A stretch of 37,775 bases of DNA, taken from positions 1 through 37,775 of the IMG/VR virus record IMGVR_UViG_3300020215_000097. One strand, 5' to 3'. The translations under genes and the position numbers were made by a program. Below the pieces are notes generated by a model. The model worked only from the letters and a program-made list of their open reading frames with translations, searched no databases and was not told the DNA's origin. The DNA is from a virus. How positions within the stretch are numbered: the stretch's first letter is position 1; each line of letters opens with the position of its first letter. Below, in pieces: positions 30,761 to 37,722 of the stretch.

Positions 30761-30784
30761 TGGGCGCCTCTAACGCGGCCTCGA

Positions 30785-30807
30785 TTCGTAGGCGACTTGT
30801 AGGCTGG
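30785..30807. promoter_or_regulatory. P-arm integrase binding sites (candidate)
   Basis: TTCGTAGG (30785-30792) and TTGTAGGCTGG (30797-30807) lie upstream of the tRNA core. A matching pair lies on the other side of the core (31009 and 31019). Direct repeats on both sides of the core are the standard layout of arm-type sites. Confidence 0.55.
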
Positions 30808-30819
30808 AATTTTTCAATA

Positions 30820-30832
30820 GCGGAATTTCCGC
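30820..30832. repeat. Palindrome GCGGAATTTCCGC left of attP core
   Basis: GCGGAA, central T, TTCCGC. A nearly matching GCGGAATTTCGCC lies at 30979-30991 on the other side. These may be accessory (host factor or excisionase) sites. Confidence 0.45.
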
Positions 30833-30855
30833 ATATTCGAGAGAGTCTCAGTTTT

Positions 30856-30900
30856 CTTCTAAGCATCAGGTCGGGGGTTCGATTCCCTCCGGGGTCGCCA
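30856..30900 (+). other. attP core: 3' half of a tRNA-Arg(UCU)
   Basis: It reads CTTCTAA (anticodon loop with TCT at 30858-30860), GCATC (3' side of the anticodon stem), AGGTC (variable loop), GGGGG-TTCGATT-CCCTC (T stem and loop), CGGGGTC (3' acceptor strand), G73 and CCA. The T stem pairs fully (one G-U). The bases before the loop do not pair with GCATC, so the tRNA identity starts at the loop. Integration here would rebuild an intact host tRNA-Arg gene. Confidence 0.85.
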
Positions 30901-31008
30901 CGGTTTTCCCGCGCGATTCTCACTAATTCACTCACCAAGACAGGGTTTTTACACAGGCTCGGCGCTCCGCGAGTTTTTGCGGAATTTCGCCGATTCCCCG
31001 CACCCTCG

Positions 31009-31029
31009 TTCGTAGGTTTTCGTAGGCTG
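31009..31029. promoter_or_regulatory. P'-arm integrase binding sites (candidate)
   Basis: TTCGTAGG at 31009-31016 and again at 31019-31026, followed by CTG, exactly 10 bp apart. They match the pair on the left of the core (30785 and 30797). The rest of the 339-bp gene-free stretch 30761-31099 has only the tRNA core, the GCGGAATTT repeats and AT-rich DNA. Confidence 0.55.
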
Positions 31030-31099
31030 CCTGGATACCCCGGGACGGTATCCGTGTGCGCGCCGAGTCAACGCAGTATCGCAACCGGGGGCGTGATGG

Positions 31100-31825
31100 G
31101 TGTCGAAGGTTAAACAGGGAACGATCGCGGTCCGCCTCCTGAACTTCCGCAACTTCAACCCGCGCAAGGACGTCAAGGCGTCGAGCTGGTTCCGCCTGGA
31201 CCACGGGCTGCTGGACGACCCCCAGTTCCTCGACTTCTCGCACGCCGAGATGGTCGCGTTCCTCTACATCCTTTGCCTCGCGTCGAAGAAATACAGCGAC
31301 GATGTAGTCGTCTATTTGGAGCATGCGGAGCGAATCCGTCGACTGAAACCTAACGAGGTGCGTTCGGCGATCGAAAAACTGGCAGAACTCCAGATACTTC
31401 AAATACTTCCCGCGCACGTTACGTCCACGGCCGCGCCCGGTACGCACACGGGCCCTACAGACAGACAGACAGACAGACAGACAAGCACAGATTCCGAAGA
31501 GGCTAGCGAGGAGAGGAGACCAACGGAGTCGGAGATAGAGGCGGCGTACAAGCAGTATCCCCGCAAGGAGGGGAAGACGCGGGGGATGGCAATTCTCCGC
31601 AAGGAGATCCGAACCCCCGAAGACCTCTCACTCCTCCTCGAAGCGATTTCAAACTACTCGCGCAGCAAGACCGTCGCGAACGGGTTCGTCAAACTCTTCT
31701 CGACCTTCGCGGGCGAGTGGCGCGATTGGGCCGACCCCGAAACGGGTGGCGTGGCGGCGGCGCATGTCGCGCTCCACTCGGACCTGAAGCGCAGCTCGGA
31801 CGGAGGCCCCGATGCCGCCGCGTGA
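31100..31825 (+). CDS. Replication initiator (lambda O / DnaD-type)
   Basis: 241 residues from GTG 31100. The N-terminal domain (about 20-110, with SWFRLDHGLLDDPQFLDFSH) is a winged-helix origin-binding type; a linker of TDRQTDRQTS repeats follows. The C-terminal domain (KQYPRKEGKTRGMAILRKEI...NGFVKLFSTFAGEWRDW) is the helicase-loading domain of phage replication proteins. It lies next to a DnaB-like helicase, which it should load at the origin. The origin itself was not found; it may lie inside this gene or in attP. Confidence 0.8.
   Translation: MSKVKQGTIAVRLLNFRNFNPRKDVKASSWFRLDHGLLDDPQFLDFSHAEMVAFLYILCLASKKYSDDVVVYLEHAERIRRLKPNEVRSAIEKLAELQILQILPAHVTSTAAPGTHTGPTDRQTDRQTSTDSEEASEERRPTESEIEAAYKQYPRKEGKTRGMAILRKEIRTPEDLSLLLEAISNYSRSKTVANGFVKLFSTFAGEWRDWADPETGGVAAAHVALHSDLKRSSDGGPDAAA
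31457..31480 (+). repeat. (ACAG)6 tetranucleotide repeat in the replication initiator
   Basis: Six ACAG units in a row, encoding TDRQTDRQ between the two domains of the initiator. Because the unit is 4 bp, loss or gain of one unit would shift the frame. Confidence 0.9.
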
Positions 31826-32705
31826 CCCTCGCCGCCCTCCGGCGGAGCTCCAGGAGCCGCGCCTGCTCAACATGAGCCAGGTGCTGGCTGACGCGTACTC
31901 CGAGCTCGCCACCGAGATGCCCTCGATGAAGCTCCCGGAGTGGAAAGAGTGGAACCGGATGACCGGAGGGTTCCGCGTCCGGGAGTACACGATCTTCTGC
32001 GGGCCGACGGGCACAGGCAAGACGACGTTCCTCGCGAACATGAGCGCGCAGCTCCTGCGCGGCGGGATCAAACACTTCGTGATGAGCGTCGAGACCGGGC
32101 ACACCGACTACATGAAACGCGTCTTCTCGGTGTTCGCCGGGTACGACGTCAACACCGGCGAGCCGACCCACCCCGACGTCCTCGCCCGCCTGCACATGCG
32201 CGCCGACCGATTCCTGGAGAGCGGGCTGATTGAGTTCTCTCTGTACGAGAACCGCATCCCCGTCGAGCAGCTGATTCACGATCTCAGGACCGTGGTGGAG
32301 CTCCACGGCTGCAAGATCGCGTTCATCGATAACCTGAACTTCTTCATGGAGGTCACGCGCAACGAAGACTCCGTCATCGAGATGGACCGCGTCACCCACG
32401 AGCTCGTCATGCTCTGCAAGCAGCTGGATGTTCACATCGTCATGGTGATGCACGCGAACAAGCGTAACCAGAGCGGTCGCGTGGAAAGCGAGTGGGATAT
32501 CAAGGGTTCATCGACGGCCGTCCAGGAAGCGCACAACATTTTTCTGTTCAACCGCCCGCGCAAGGAAGACGTCGACTCCGGGAAACGCGGGAAGTTCGAT
32601 CGCGAGCTGACGCTGAACAAGATGCGACGCCGTGGGCGGTACGTCGGGAGCACGATCGTCTTCAACGTGAACGAGACGGTTTATGCCGAGGCGGGGTTCG
32701 TATGA
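31812..32705 (+). CDS. DnaB-like replicative helicase (RecA-fold core only)
   Basis: 297 residues. Walker A GPTGTGKTT (64-72), catalytic Glu94 (SVETG), Walker B IAFIDN (169-174) and the H-x-N-K-R motif (214-218), followed by the DIKGSSTAVQEAHNI and LNKMRRRGRYVG stretches. All are DnaB C-terminal-domain motifs. The DnaB N-terminal domain is missing, so loading probably depends on the initiator. It overlaps the previous gene by 14 bp. Confidence 0.85.
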   Translation: MPPRDPRRPPAELQEPRLLNMSQVLADAYSELATEMPSMKLPEWKEWNRMTGGFRVREYTIFCGPTGTGKTTFLANMSAQLLRGGIKHFVMSVETGHTDYMKRVFSVFAGYDVNTGEPTHPDVLARLHMRADRFLESGLIEFSLYENRIPVEQLIHDLRTVVELHGCKIAFIDNLNFFMEVTRNEDSVIEMDRVTHELVMLCKQLDVHIVMVMHANKRNQSGRVESEWDIKGSSTAVQEAHNIFLFNRPRKEDVDSGKRGKFDRELTLNKMRRRGRYVGSTIVFNVNETVYAEAGFV

Positions 32706-32986
32706 GCGCTTCGCTCATCCTGGATCGTGTCGAGAAGATGCTGACGGCGCTCGGCGTGCGCGACCGCTTCGGCGACCCCTGCGAAGGGCTTGAGGCCGGC
32801 GCGTTCGTTGCTCAGCGAGCCGATCCCGGGCGCTGGGCTCTCGCCTGGAAGCGGTGGGGTGATCGCGAGCTCTCTGACGAGGAATTCGTCGCCGAGGTCG
32901 CCGCGTGCATCGAACAAGCTCGGCGCGTGAAGTCCCGGGCAACGATCGAGCGTGCGCTTGCGAACGCGAAACGGGGCGCCGGATGA
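32702..32986 (+). CDS. Hypothetical replication-module protein
   Basis: 94 residues from ATG 32702, joined to the helicase stop by overlap and to the resolvase start by ATGA. It is helical, with RWGDRELSDEEFVAEVAACIEQ in the middle. No family recognised. Confidence 0.65.
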   Translation: MSASLILDRVEKMLTALGVRDRFGDPCEGLEAGAFVAQRADPGRWALAWKRWGDRELSDEEFVAEVAACIEQARRVKSRATIERALANAKRGAG

Positions 32987-33375
32987 CCTACCGCCTCGAA
33001 TTCACCTACCACGGCGTCCTCCGCAGCCTGAACGACTACATGCGGGATCACTACAAACCGAGGAACGCGTACTTCAAGAGCGTGAAGCTGAATGTGTTCA
33101 CCTCAACGATCGGACGCCGCCCCCCAGTGCCGCTGACGTGCGCCGACATCAAGCTCACGCGCTTCCATTGGCGCTTCCTGGATTGGGACGGCGCCGTCGG
33201 GTCGATGAAGCCGCTCGTCGACGGGCTCGTCGAGTGCGGCGTCCTCGCTGACGATGATCATAAAGTTCTGGAGAGATGGGATGTTACACAGATGAAGTGT
33301 AAAAAAGGCGAGTCACGCGTCGAGGTCGTCGTCACCGAGCGGGTGCGGACGGCGGAGAGGGGGGAATCGTGTTGA
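32983..33375 (+). CDS. RusA-like Holliday junction resolvase
   Basis: 130 residues. The core DWDGAVGSMKPLVDGLVECG (67-86) followed by VLADDDHK (87-94) matches RusA: Asp67 and Asp69 (in place of D-x-D-N), Lys76, Asp80 and Asp90-92 as metal ligands and helper residues. It resolves branched DNA from recombination or replication before packaging. The length is normal for the family (about 120). Confidence 0.8.
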   Translation: MTYRLEFTYHGVLRSLNDYMRDHYKPRNAYFKSVKLNVFTSTIGRRPPVPLTCADIKLTRFHWRFLDWDGAVGSMKPLVDGLVECGVLADDDHKVLERWDVTQMKCKKGESRVEVVVTERVRTAERGESC

Positions 33376-33653
33376 GTCTGGATAGAACCACGTTTCGGGA
33401 AACGCCCGAGTCCGATCGCGAGCGCGAGCTGAGGGCCGAGTCCGCGTATCTCAGGCGCCTGGTGGAGCTCTACGGGTCGAAGGCGAAGAGGTTCGAGCAG
33501 GAACTGGCTGACGTCAGGCGCGAGAACAGCATCCTGCGCAAACGGATGGCGTTCGCTGAGCCCAACGAGCCAGCAGCGACGGGAGCCTGCACCTGCCCGG
33601 GGCCGCACCCGTGCGTGTATCGGGATGAGGCGAAAAGGTGGGTTGGGGCATGA
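33369..33653 (+). CDS. Coiled-coil protein with C-terminal Cys cluster
   Basis: 94 residues from GTG 33369. Residues about 15-62 form a coiled coil (RELRAESAYLRRLVELYG...EQELADVRRENSILRKR). A CTCPGPHPCVYRD segment near the end could bind zinc. No family recognised. Confidence 0.6.
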   Translation: MLSLDRTTFRETPESDRERELRAESAYLRRLVELYGSKAKRFEQELADVRRENSILRKRMAFAEPNEPAATGACTCPGPHPCVYRDEAKRWVGA

Positions 33654-34249
33654 CCGAGCGGCCAATCCTATTCAGCGGCGAGATGGTCCGCGCGATCCTA
33701 GCGGGGACGAAGACGCAGACGCGGCGGCCGGTGAAGCCGCAGCCGGATGTCTACCAGGGTTACGAGGCAACGGGCGACGGCGATCCCGGCTGGTGCCTGG
33801 AGTGGCCGAAGATGCCGGAGGACGGACTCTTCCCGGGCCCCGCGGGTCCTGCATTCGCGCTCGCGAACTACTGCCCCTTCGGCGCGCCCGGCGACCGGCT
33901 CTGGGTCCGCGAGACGTTCAAGGACCACAGCGAGATCGCCCCCGAGGAGCGACCGGTGTTGTACCGAGCCGACGACCCGCAGCCCCAGGACATCACATGG
34001 CAGCCCTCGATTCACATGCCCCGCTGGGCCTCGCGCCTTACCCTCGAAGTCACCGGCGTCCGCGTGGAGCGACTGCAGGAGATCAGCGAGGAGGACGCGC
34101 GCGCCGAGGGTTGCGGGATCGACACGGAGTTCTGCAAGTCACCTCCGCGCGTGGACTTCGCCAGCACCTGGGAGCGGCTCTACGGCCTTCAGTCGTGGAT
34201 CGACAACCCCTGGGTATGGGTCGTCGAGTTCCGGAGGGCACGCCCATGA
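33650..34249 (+). CDS. ASCH/PUA-like phage protein (often annotated morphogenetic)
   Basis: 199 residues from ATG 33650. The opening ILFSGEMVRAILAGTKTQTRR, the central GAPGDRLWVRETF, and MPRWASRLTLEVTGVRVERLQEIS are the signature of a widespread phage family with an ASCH-like beta barrel. Related domains bind RNA or modified bases. The name morphogenetic protein used in some phages is not backed by the sequence. Confidence 0.7.
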   Translation: MTERPILFSGEMVRAILAGTKTQTRRPVKPQPDVYQGYEATGDGDPGWCLEWPKMPEDGLFPGPAGPAFALANYCPFGAPGDRLWVRETFKDHSEIAPEERPVLYRADDPQPQDITWQPSIHMPRWASRLTLEVTGVRVERLQEISEEDARAEGCGIDTEFCKSPPRVDFASTWERLYGLQSWIDNPWVWVVEFRRARP

Positions 34250-34617
34250 CCCCCTCGCCGAAGCGCCCGCTCCGGGCTTGCGATATCGCGCATGCCTATG
34301 GTTACGCTCATCGAGACAGTGCCGTGCGCCTGATGGAAGGCGACCGGGTCACAGTGTTCGGGCTCCTCGGTAACGACATGTTCGTCGTGAGTGACGCGAA
34401 GGGTTTGCAGTGGCGGCTGCATCGGCGCCAGCTCCGTCGCCTCCGGCCCAAGGCGAAGCCCGTCGCGCGCGAGTGGATGCTGGCGCGTTCACCGCGCACG
34501 GGCGGGTGGCTTGTTATGCCACGAGACTACAGACCCAGTTTGGACGAGCCGCCGGCAGAGGCCGTTCGAGTTCGCGAAGTGCTGGCCGATGATGTGAAGA
34601 AAGAGAAGGCGAAATGA
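34246..34617 (+). CDS. Hypothetical basic protein
   Basis: 123 residues from ATG 34246, overlapping the previous stop. Rich in Arg and Pro; the middle (VTVFGLLGNDMFVVSDAKGLQWRLHRRQL) suggests a small beta-barrel with a basic patch. A start residue pattern of PLRACDIAHAYG may form a helix. No family recognised. Confidence 0.6.
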   Translation: MTPSPKRPLRACDIAHAYGYAHRDSAVRLMEGDRVTVFGLLGNDMFVVSDAKGLQWRLHRRQLRRLRPKAKPVAREWMLARSPRTGGWLVMPRDYRPSLDEPPAEAVRVREVLADDVKKEKAK

Positions 34618-34808
34618 AACAGGCATTCAAGTGGGTTGGGCAGGATGTGGATGGAAACGTTCAGGAGGTTGAGATTGGCGTGCGCATGAAGACCGTGAGC
34701 TATCTGCGACGACAAGAGGCGAAGAAGCATCGTGACGAGCTAGAGAGCGAGGTCCATCGGCTCCTTATGCGCTACTTCAAGCTGCGGCAGATTCGAGAGC
34801 GCAAATGA
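34614..34808 (+). CDS. Small hypothetical protein
   Basis: 64 residues: a beta-rich start (KWVGQDVDGNVQEVEIGVRM), then a long basic helix (LRRQEAKKHRDELESEVHRLL). ATGA overlaps on both ends. No family recognised. Confidence 0.65.
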   Translation: MKQAFKWVGQDVDGNVQEVEIGVRMKTVSYLRRQEAKKHRDELESEVHRLLMRYFKLRQIRERK

Positions 34809-34891
34809 GCGCGCTCGACCGCTACCTCGGCGAGTGCCGCGCTCGCACTGAGTTGGCGAGCCCGGGCAAGGGCGAAGGAGATGGCAAGTGA
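34805..34891 (+). CDS. 28-residue micro-protein
   Basis: ATG 34805 to TGA 34891. MSALDRYLGECRARTE resembles the start of the protein at 35097 (LDQFLHECRRRADAE), which suggests a shortened duplicate. It overlaps both neighbours by 4 bp, so it fits the coupled operon. Confidence 0.5.
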   Translation: MSALDRYLGECRARTELASPGKGEGDGK

Positions 34892-35100
34892 AACACATCG
34901 AGCTGAAGGGCGCTCGTGACAAGGCCGTCCTCTACTTGGGCAACTGGCCCCGCGGCGACCGAAAACGATTCGCACCACCGTTTATCCATGGCGACATCTG
35001 CATCGGGGACGCCCGCGTTTGGCTGGGTGAGGTGCCGTACAAGGACATCCGGCGGCTCAAACGCTGGTGCGAAATCATCCTGAAGGAGCGCAACAAATGA
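34888..35100 (+). CDS. Small hypothetical protein
   Basis: 70 residues from GTG 34888. Basic, with a beta-rich first half (VLYLGNWPRGDRKRF...GDICIGDARVWLG) and a C-terminal helix (RRLKRWCEIILKERNK). GTGA/ATGA overlaps. No family recognised. Confidence 0.65.
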   Translation: MKHIELKGARDKAVLYLGNWPRGDRKRFAPPFIHGDICIGDARVWLGEVPYKDIRRLKRWCEIILKERNK

Positions 35101-35372
35101 CTCAGCTCGACCAATTCTTGCACGAGTGCCGCCGTCGCGCCGACGCCGAGTACATGCCGTATCCGTTTGCCGAGTCGGTTGAGTGGCCCGCGGCTATTGC
35201 AGACGTGCGGCGCCTGCTCGCGCTCGTCGATGAGATGAGGACGACTCTTGTGAGCGGATGCGTGTGCGACGAGTGGATGTCTGAGGACCGGCCCTGCGAC
35301 CTGTGCTCGGCGCTCGCCCGATGCGAGACGATGATTGGCAACGAACCGAAGGGTGGCACCGATGGAGCATGA
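35097..35372 (+). CDS. Small protein with C-terminal Cys cluster
   Basis: 91 residues. Cysteines in GCVCDEW and CDLCSALARC near residues 54-80 suggest a zinc site. The opening helix resembles the micro-protein at 34805. It ends with the next start overlapping by 11 bp. No family recognised. Confidence 0.65.
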   Translation: MTQLDQFLHECRRRADAEYMPYPFAESVEWPAAIADVRRLLALVDEMRTTLVSGCVCDEWMSEDRPCDLCSALARCETMIGNEPKGGTDGA

Positions 35373-35583
35373 AGTGCTGACACCAACTCAGCGATGGGAG
35401 CAGGGCATATCGCATCATCCACGTTCGGTGGCGCTCATGAAGAAGCTGGATGCGTACGACTGGAAGTATCTCAACGGGTTCTTCGACTGGAAGACCGGGG
35501 GTGACGGGGACAATGGCGAGACGCTGATGTACCTGCTCGACATGATTTTCACCGAGGACGACGCCAAGGAGCCGAGCCGATGA
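35362..35583 (+). CDS. Small hypothetical protein
   Basis: 73 residues from ATG 35362; a longer TTG start at 35335 would run 38 bp into the previous gene. It has acidic stretches and an aromatic core (DAYDWKYLNGFFDWKTGG). No family recognised. Confidence 0.65.
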   Translation: MEHEVLTPTQRWEQGISHHPRSVALMKKLDAYDWKYLNGFFDWKTGGDGDNGETLMYLLDMIFTEDDAKEPSR

Positions 35584-35843
35584 GTTCGCATCGGGAGACG
35601 GCCGTCGCGCTCGGCAAGTACTTTGGCTGGGGTGACCTGTCCGAACAGGTTGAGGCCATCACGACGGCGCTCGCGCAAGCGGTTGCCGATGCCGAACGGT
35701 CGCTGTGGCGGGAGATTCGCTCAAGCTACGTGGGCGCGCACCTATGTCCAGACTGGGATTTTATGTTCATCGGCAAGCGCGACCCCGAGTGGTCGTCCTG
35801 CAACTGTGAGACGGCGCGAATCCGCGCGAGAGGTGAAGGATGA
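35580..35843 (+). CDS. Small mosaic protein (ends in the TARIRARGEG block)
   Basis: 87 residues. The last ten residues and 34 bp of DNA (35810-35843) are identical to the end of the gene at 36025-36348, and the segment ALAQAV (18 bp at 35666) is shared with it as well. The rest, with a SYVGAHLCPDW segment, is unique. This marks exchange of segments between neighbours. Confidence 0.65.
   Translation: MSSHRETAVALGKYFGWGDLSEQVEAITTALAQAVADAERSLWREIRSSYVGAHLCPDWDFMFIGKRDPEWSSCNCETARIRARGEG
35810..35843 (+). repeat. 34-bp direct repeat, left copy
   Basis: Identical to 36315-36348. Both copies end at the TGA of their gene and encode the same C-terminus, TARIRARGEG. Confidence 0.9.
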
Positions 35844-36028
35844 GTGATTCCGTTCTGAACGTCAGACTGCTCTATTGGCACCTCAAAGTACGCCGCGACG
35901 GCGAGGTATCGCTCAACCTCAACAAGTGGATTTGGCAAGAGCATGCCATGTGGGGTTTCCTGCCTCCGGTGGCGCTATGTGAGTGGCGTTGGCGTGACCG
36001 CGAGTTCTGGCGACGGGTGCGCGCGTGA
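35840..36028 (+). CDS. Small Trp-rich hypothetical protein
   Basis: 62 residues with eight Trp-rich positions (LYWHLK, NKWIWQEHAMWGF, EWRWRDREFWRR). It could be a compact aromatic-core fold or membrane-surface peptide. ATGA/GTGA overlaps. No family recognised. Confidence 0.6.
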   Translation: MSDSVLNVRLLYWHLKVRRDGEVSLNLNKWIWQEHAMWGFLPPVALCEWRWRDREFWRRVRA

Positions 36029-36348
36029 CTCGTCGGGAACGGGCCGAGCTAGCAACGAATGAGGACTCACGGGCGCACGAGTACGCCGCCACATCGCCTG
36101 AGTGGGGCGCGCACTGGCGGGGATGGCTCGCTGGGTACGAGGCGGCGCTCGCGCAAGCGGTCGAGCCAGGCGACAGGCTCCACGCTGCGCTGCTGGCGCG
36201 AGTGGAAGAATTGGTCCAGGGAGACCCCCCGGCTGACTCACCAGACGGGCGGCACCTCAAGTGGCTGGCTCAGCTTGTGGAGGAGTACGAGAAGGCCCGG
36301 TGGCCCATTGGCACGACGGCGCGAATCCGCGCGAGAGGTGAAGGATGA
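36025..36348 (+). CDS. Mosaic protein with shared N- and C-terminal blocks
   Basis: 107 residues from GTG 36025. The N-terminal block (LATNEDS..HEY..SPEWGAHWRGWLAGYE) is shared with the protein at 36560, the C-terminal block (TARIRARGEG) with the protein at 35580. The middle is helical and unique. Thus it looks like a hybrid of its neighbours. Confidence 0.65.
   Translation: MTRRERAELATNEDSRAHEYAATSPEWGAHWRGWLAGYEAALAQAVEPGDRLHAALLARVEELVQGDPPADSPDGRHLKWLAQLVEEYEKARWPIGTTARIRARGEG
36100..36131 (+). repeat. 32-bp direct repeat, left copy
   Basis: Identical to 36647-36678 and within a longer block of weaker identity. Encodes EWGAHWRGWLA in both genes. Confidence 0.9.
36315..36348 (+). repeat. 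34-bp direct repeat, right copy
   Basis: Identical to 35810-35843 and ends at the same stop codon type. Confidence 0.9.
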
Positions 36349-36563
36349 CGGACCCGAAACTAGAGGCACTATCGGACGAGTTCCAATCCACGTTTACACG
36401 CTACCCGGACGGCACCTTGGCCAACCTGTTTCACGAGGACGAGCGTCCGCGCGTGGAGGAGTTGGTCAAGAAGCACTTGGGCGCGCGGGAAGTGGAGTTC
36501 GTCAAGACTGGCCGCATGGGCGATGGCCCGTATGACATTTGGCTCGTGCGGGTGCGCGCGTGA
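36345..36563 (+). CDS. Small hypothetical protein
   Basis: 72 residues, acidic, with a helix-strand plan (RPRVEELVKKHLGAREVEFVK...YDIWLVRVRA). ATGA/GTGA overlaps at both ends. No family recognised. Confidence 0.65.
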   Translation: MTDPKLEALSDEFQSTFTRYPDGTLANLFHEDERPRVEELVKKHLGAREVEFVKTGRMGDGPYDIWLVRVRA

Positions 36564-36793
36564 CTCGACCGACGCGCAAGATGAAGCTGGCTGAGTTGGC
36601 AACGAACGAAGACTCAAAGACTCACGAGTACGGCGCGTCCTCGCCCGAGTGGGGCGCGCACTGGCGGGGATGGCTCGCGGGGTACGAGCAGGCGCGGGCG
36701 GATGCCGTCGCGAACTTTGAGCAGTACGGCATGCTTGCCAGGGCGAACGAGATGCGCCGACTCGGTGATGAGGAGGTCGGCGATGAGTCCTGA
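36560..36793 (+). CDS. Mosaic protein sharing the N-terminal block
   Basis: 77 residues from GTG 36560, overlapping the previous stop. The N-terminal block is the paralogue of that in 36025-36348; the C-terminus is unique (ANFEQYGMLARANEMRRLGD). Confidence 0.65.
   Translation: MTRPTRKMKLAELATNEDSKTHEYGASSPEWGAHWRGWLAGYEQARADAVANFEQYGMLARANEMRRLGDEEVGDES
36647..36678 (+). repeat. 32-bp direct repeat, right copy
   Basis: Identical to 36100-36131. Confidence 0.9.
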
Positions 36794-37127
36794 CAAGACG
36801 TTGCGCGAACTCGCCGCCAAATGGGTGCAGGACTATGACGAGGGTTGCGAGATGCTTCCCGGAGAAGCGAAGCGCGACCATTTCCTTGGGATGGGCCGTG
36901 GCGCCATTACGATGGCTAGGGACTTCGCCCAGGAGCTGCTGCGCGCGCTCGATGAGTTGGAGCTGTTTCGGCGCGAGGACGAGAGCAGGCTGTCCTGCTG
37001 CTGGGAGTTTGAGAAGACGCTCCGGCGCATAGCTGACGCCGGCCCAGCAAGTCCTGGCGACAAGAAACACGAGTGGGCCGATGAGGTGCTGCGCAGGATT
37101 TGCGCGGACGAGCGAGAGGAGGGGTGA
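36783..37127 (+). CDS. Hypothetical helical protein
   Basis: 114 residues from ATG 36783, 11 bp before the previous stop. Charged and helical throughout (RELAAKWVQDYDEGCEM..., AQELLRALDELELFRRED). An SCCWEF segment has two adjacent Cys. No family recognised. Confidence 0.65.
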   Translation: MSPDKTLRELAAKWVQDYDEGCEMLPGEAKRDHFLGMGRGAITMARDFAQELLRALDELELFRREDESRLSCCWEFEKTLRRIADAGPASPGDKKHEWADEVLRRICADEREEG

Positions 37128-37336
37128 TGCCGCGGAAGCTGAATGAGATTACGCTCGCATGGAACGCCAAGCAGGGCCGGTGGGACGTGCTTGGCTGGGA
37201 CAAGGAGGGGCGCGACGGGCGGTGGGTGCGCTTCCAGGAGATGCGCGAGCAGCCAGAGTGCCAAATCTGCAAGGTGAGCGAGCCTGTGCGACGGCGCAAG
37301 GCGAAGGCGGCGAAGGGCTCGGGTAAGCGCAAATGA
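37127..37336 (+). CDS. Small basic protein
   Basis: 69 residues from ATG 37127 (TGATG overlap). An aromatic, beta-rich start (ITLAWNAKQGRWDVLGWD), a CQIC pair near residue 46, and a very basic Lys-rich C-terminus. It could bind nucleic acid. No family recognised. Confidence 0.65.
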   Translation: MPRKLNEITLAWNAKQGRWDVLGWDKEGRDGRWVRFQEMREQPECQICKVSEPVRRRKAKAAKGSGKRK

Positions 37337-37722
37337 GTGACGAGATACCCGAGCACATCCAGAAGCGACTCATCTACTGCGCGGTATGCGCGCCGAACGG
37401 ATGGCACCTGCTCGACCAGGACGAGGTAGTCCGCAAGTTTTTCCGCGACAAGGAAACTGCAGAGTGCCCGGTGGGGGCGCCCCTGGACTGGAGCAAGGTC
37501 ACCCTATGCGAGCAACACAGCGACTACGTAGGGTATGGGCGCCCGTGCAGCCTTTGCGCGCATGAGGAACGCCTAGCTCGTCTCGAAGCCGTGGCGGTGG
37601 CCGCGCGCGAGTGGGCTAGGTGGGCGGACCCAGCAGAGGTGCCCTATGACGTGAACGAGGCGCTGGCTCGGCTGGATGAGTTGGAGCATGGACTAAAAAG
37701 TAATCCGAAAGGACTAAAATGA
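37333..37722 (+). CDS. Zinc-finger-like small protein (continues into the left end)
   Basis: 129 residues with several Cys/His pairs (YCAVCAPNGWH, CEQHSDY, CSLCAHEERL) that suggest one or two zinc sites. The end matches the partial gene at 1-93. The C-terminal ALARLDELE block is shared with the gene at 334. Confidence 0.7.
   Translation: MSDEIPEHIQKRLIYCAVCAPNGWHLLDQDEVVRKFFRDKETAECPVGAPLDWSKVTLCEQHSDYVGYGRPCSLCAHEERLARLEAVAVAAREWARWADPAEVPYDVNEALARLDELEHGLKSNPKGLK

Noticed and set aside
30800-30900. Complete tRNA gene
   Set aside because: Only the part from anticodon loop to CCA is present; the 5' half does not fold or pair. It is an attachment core.
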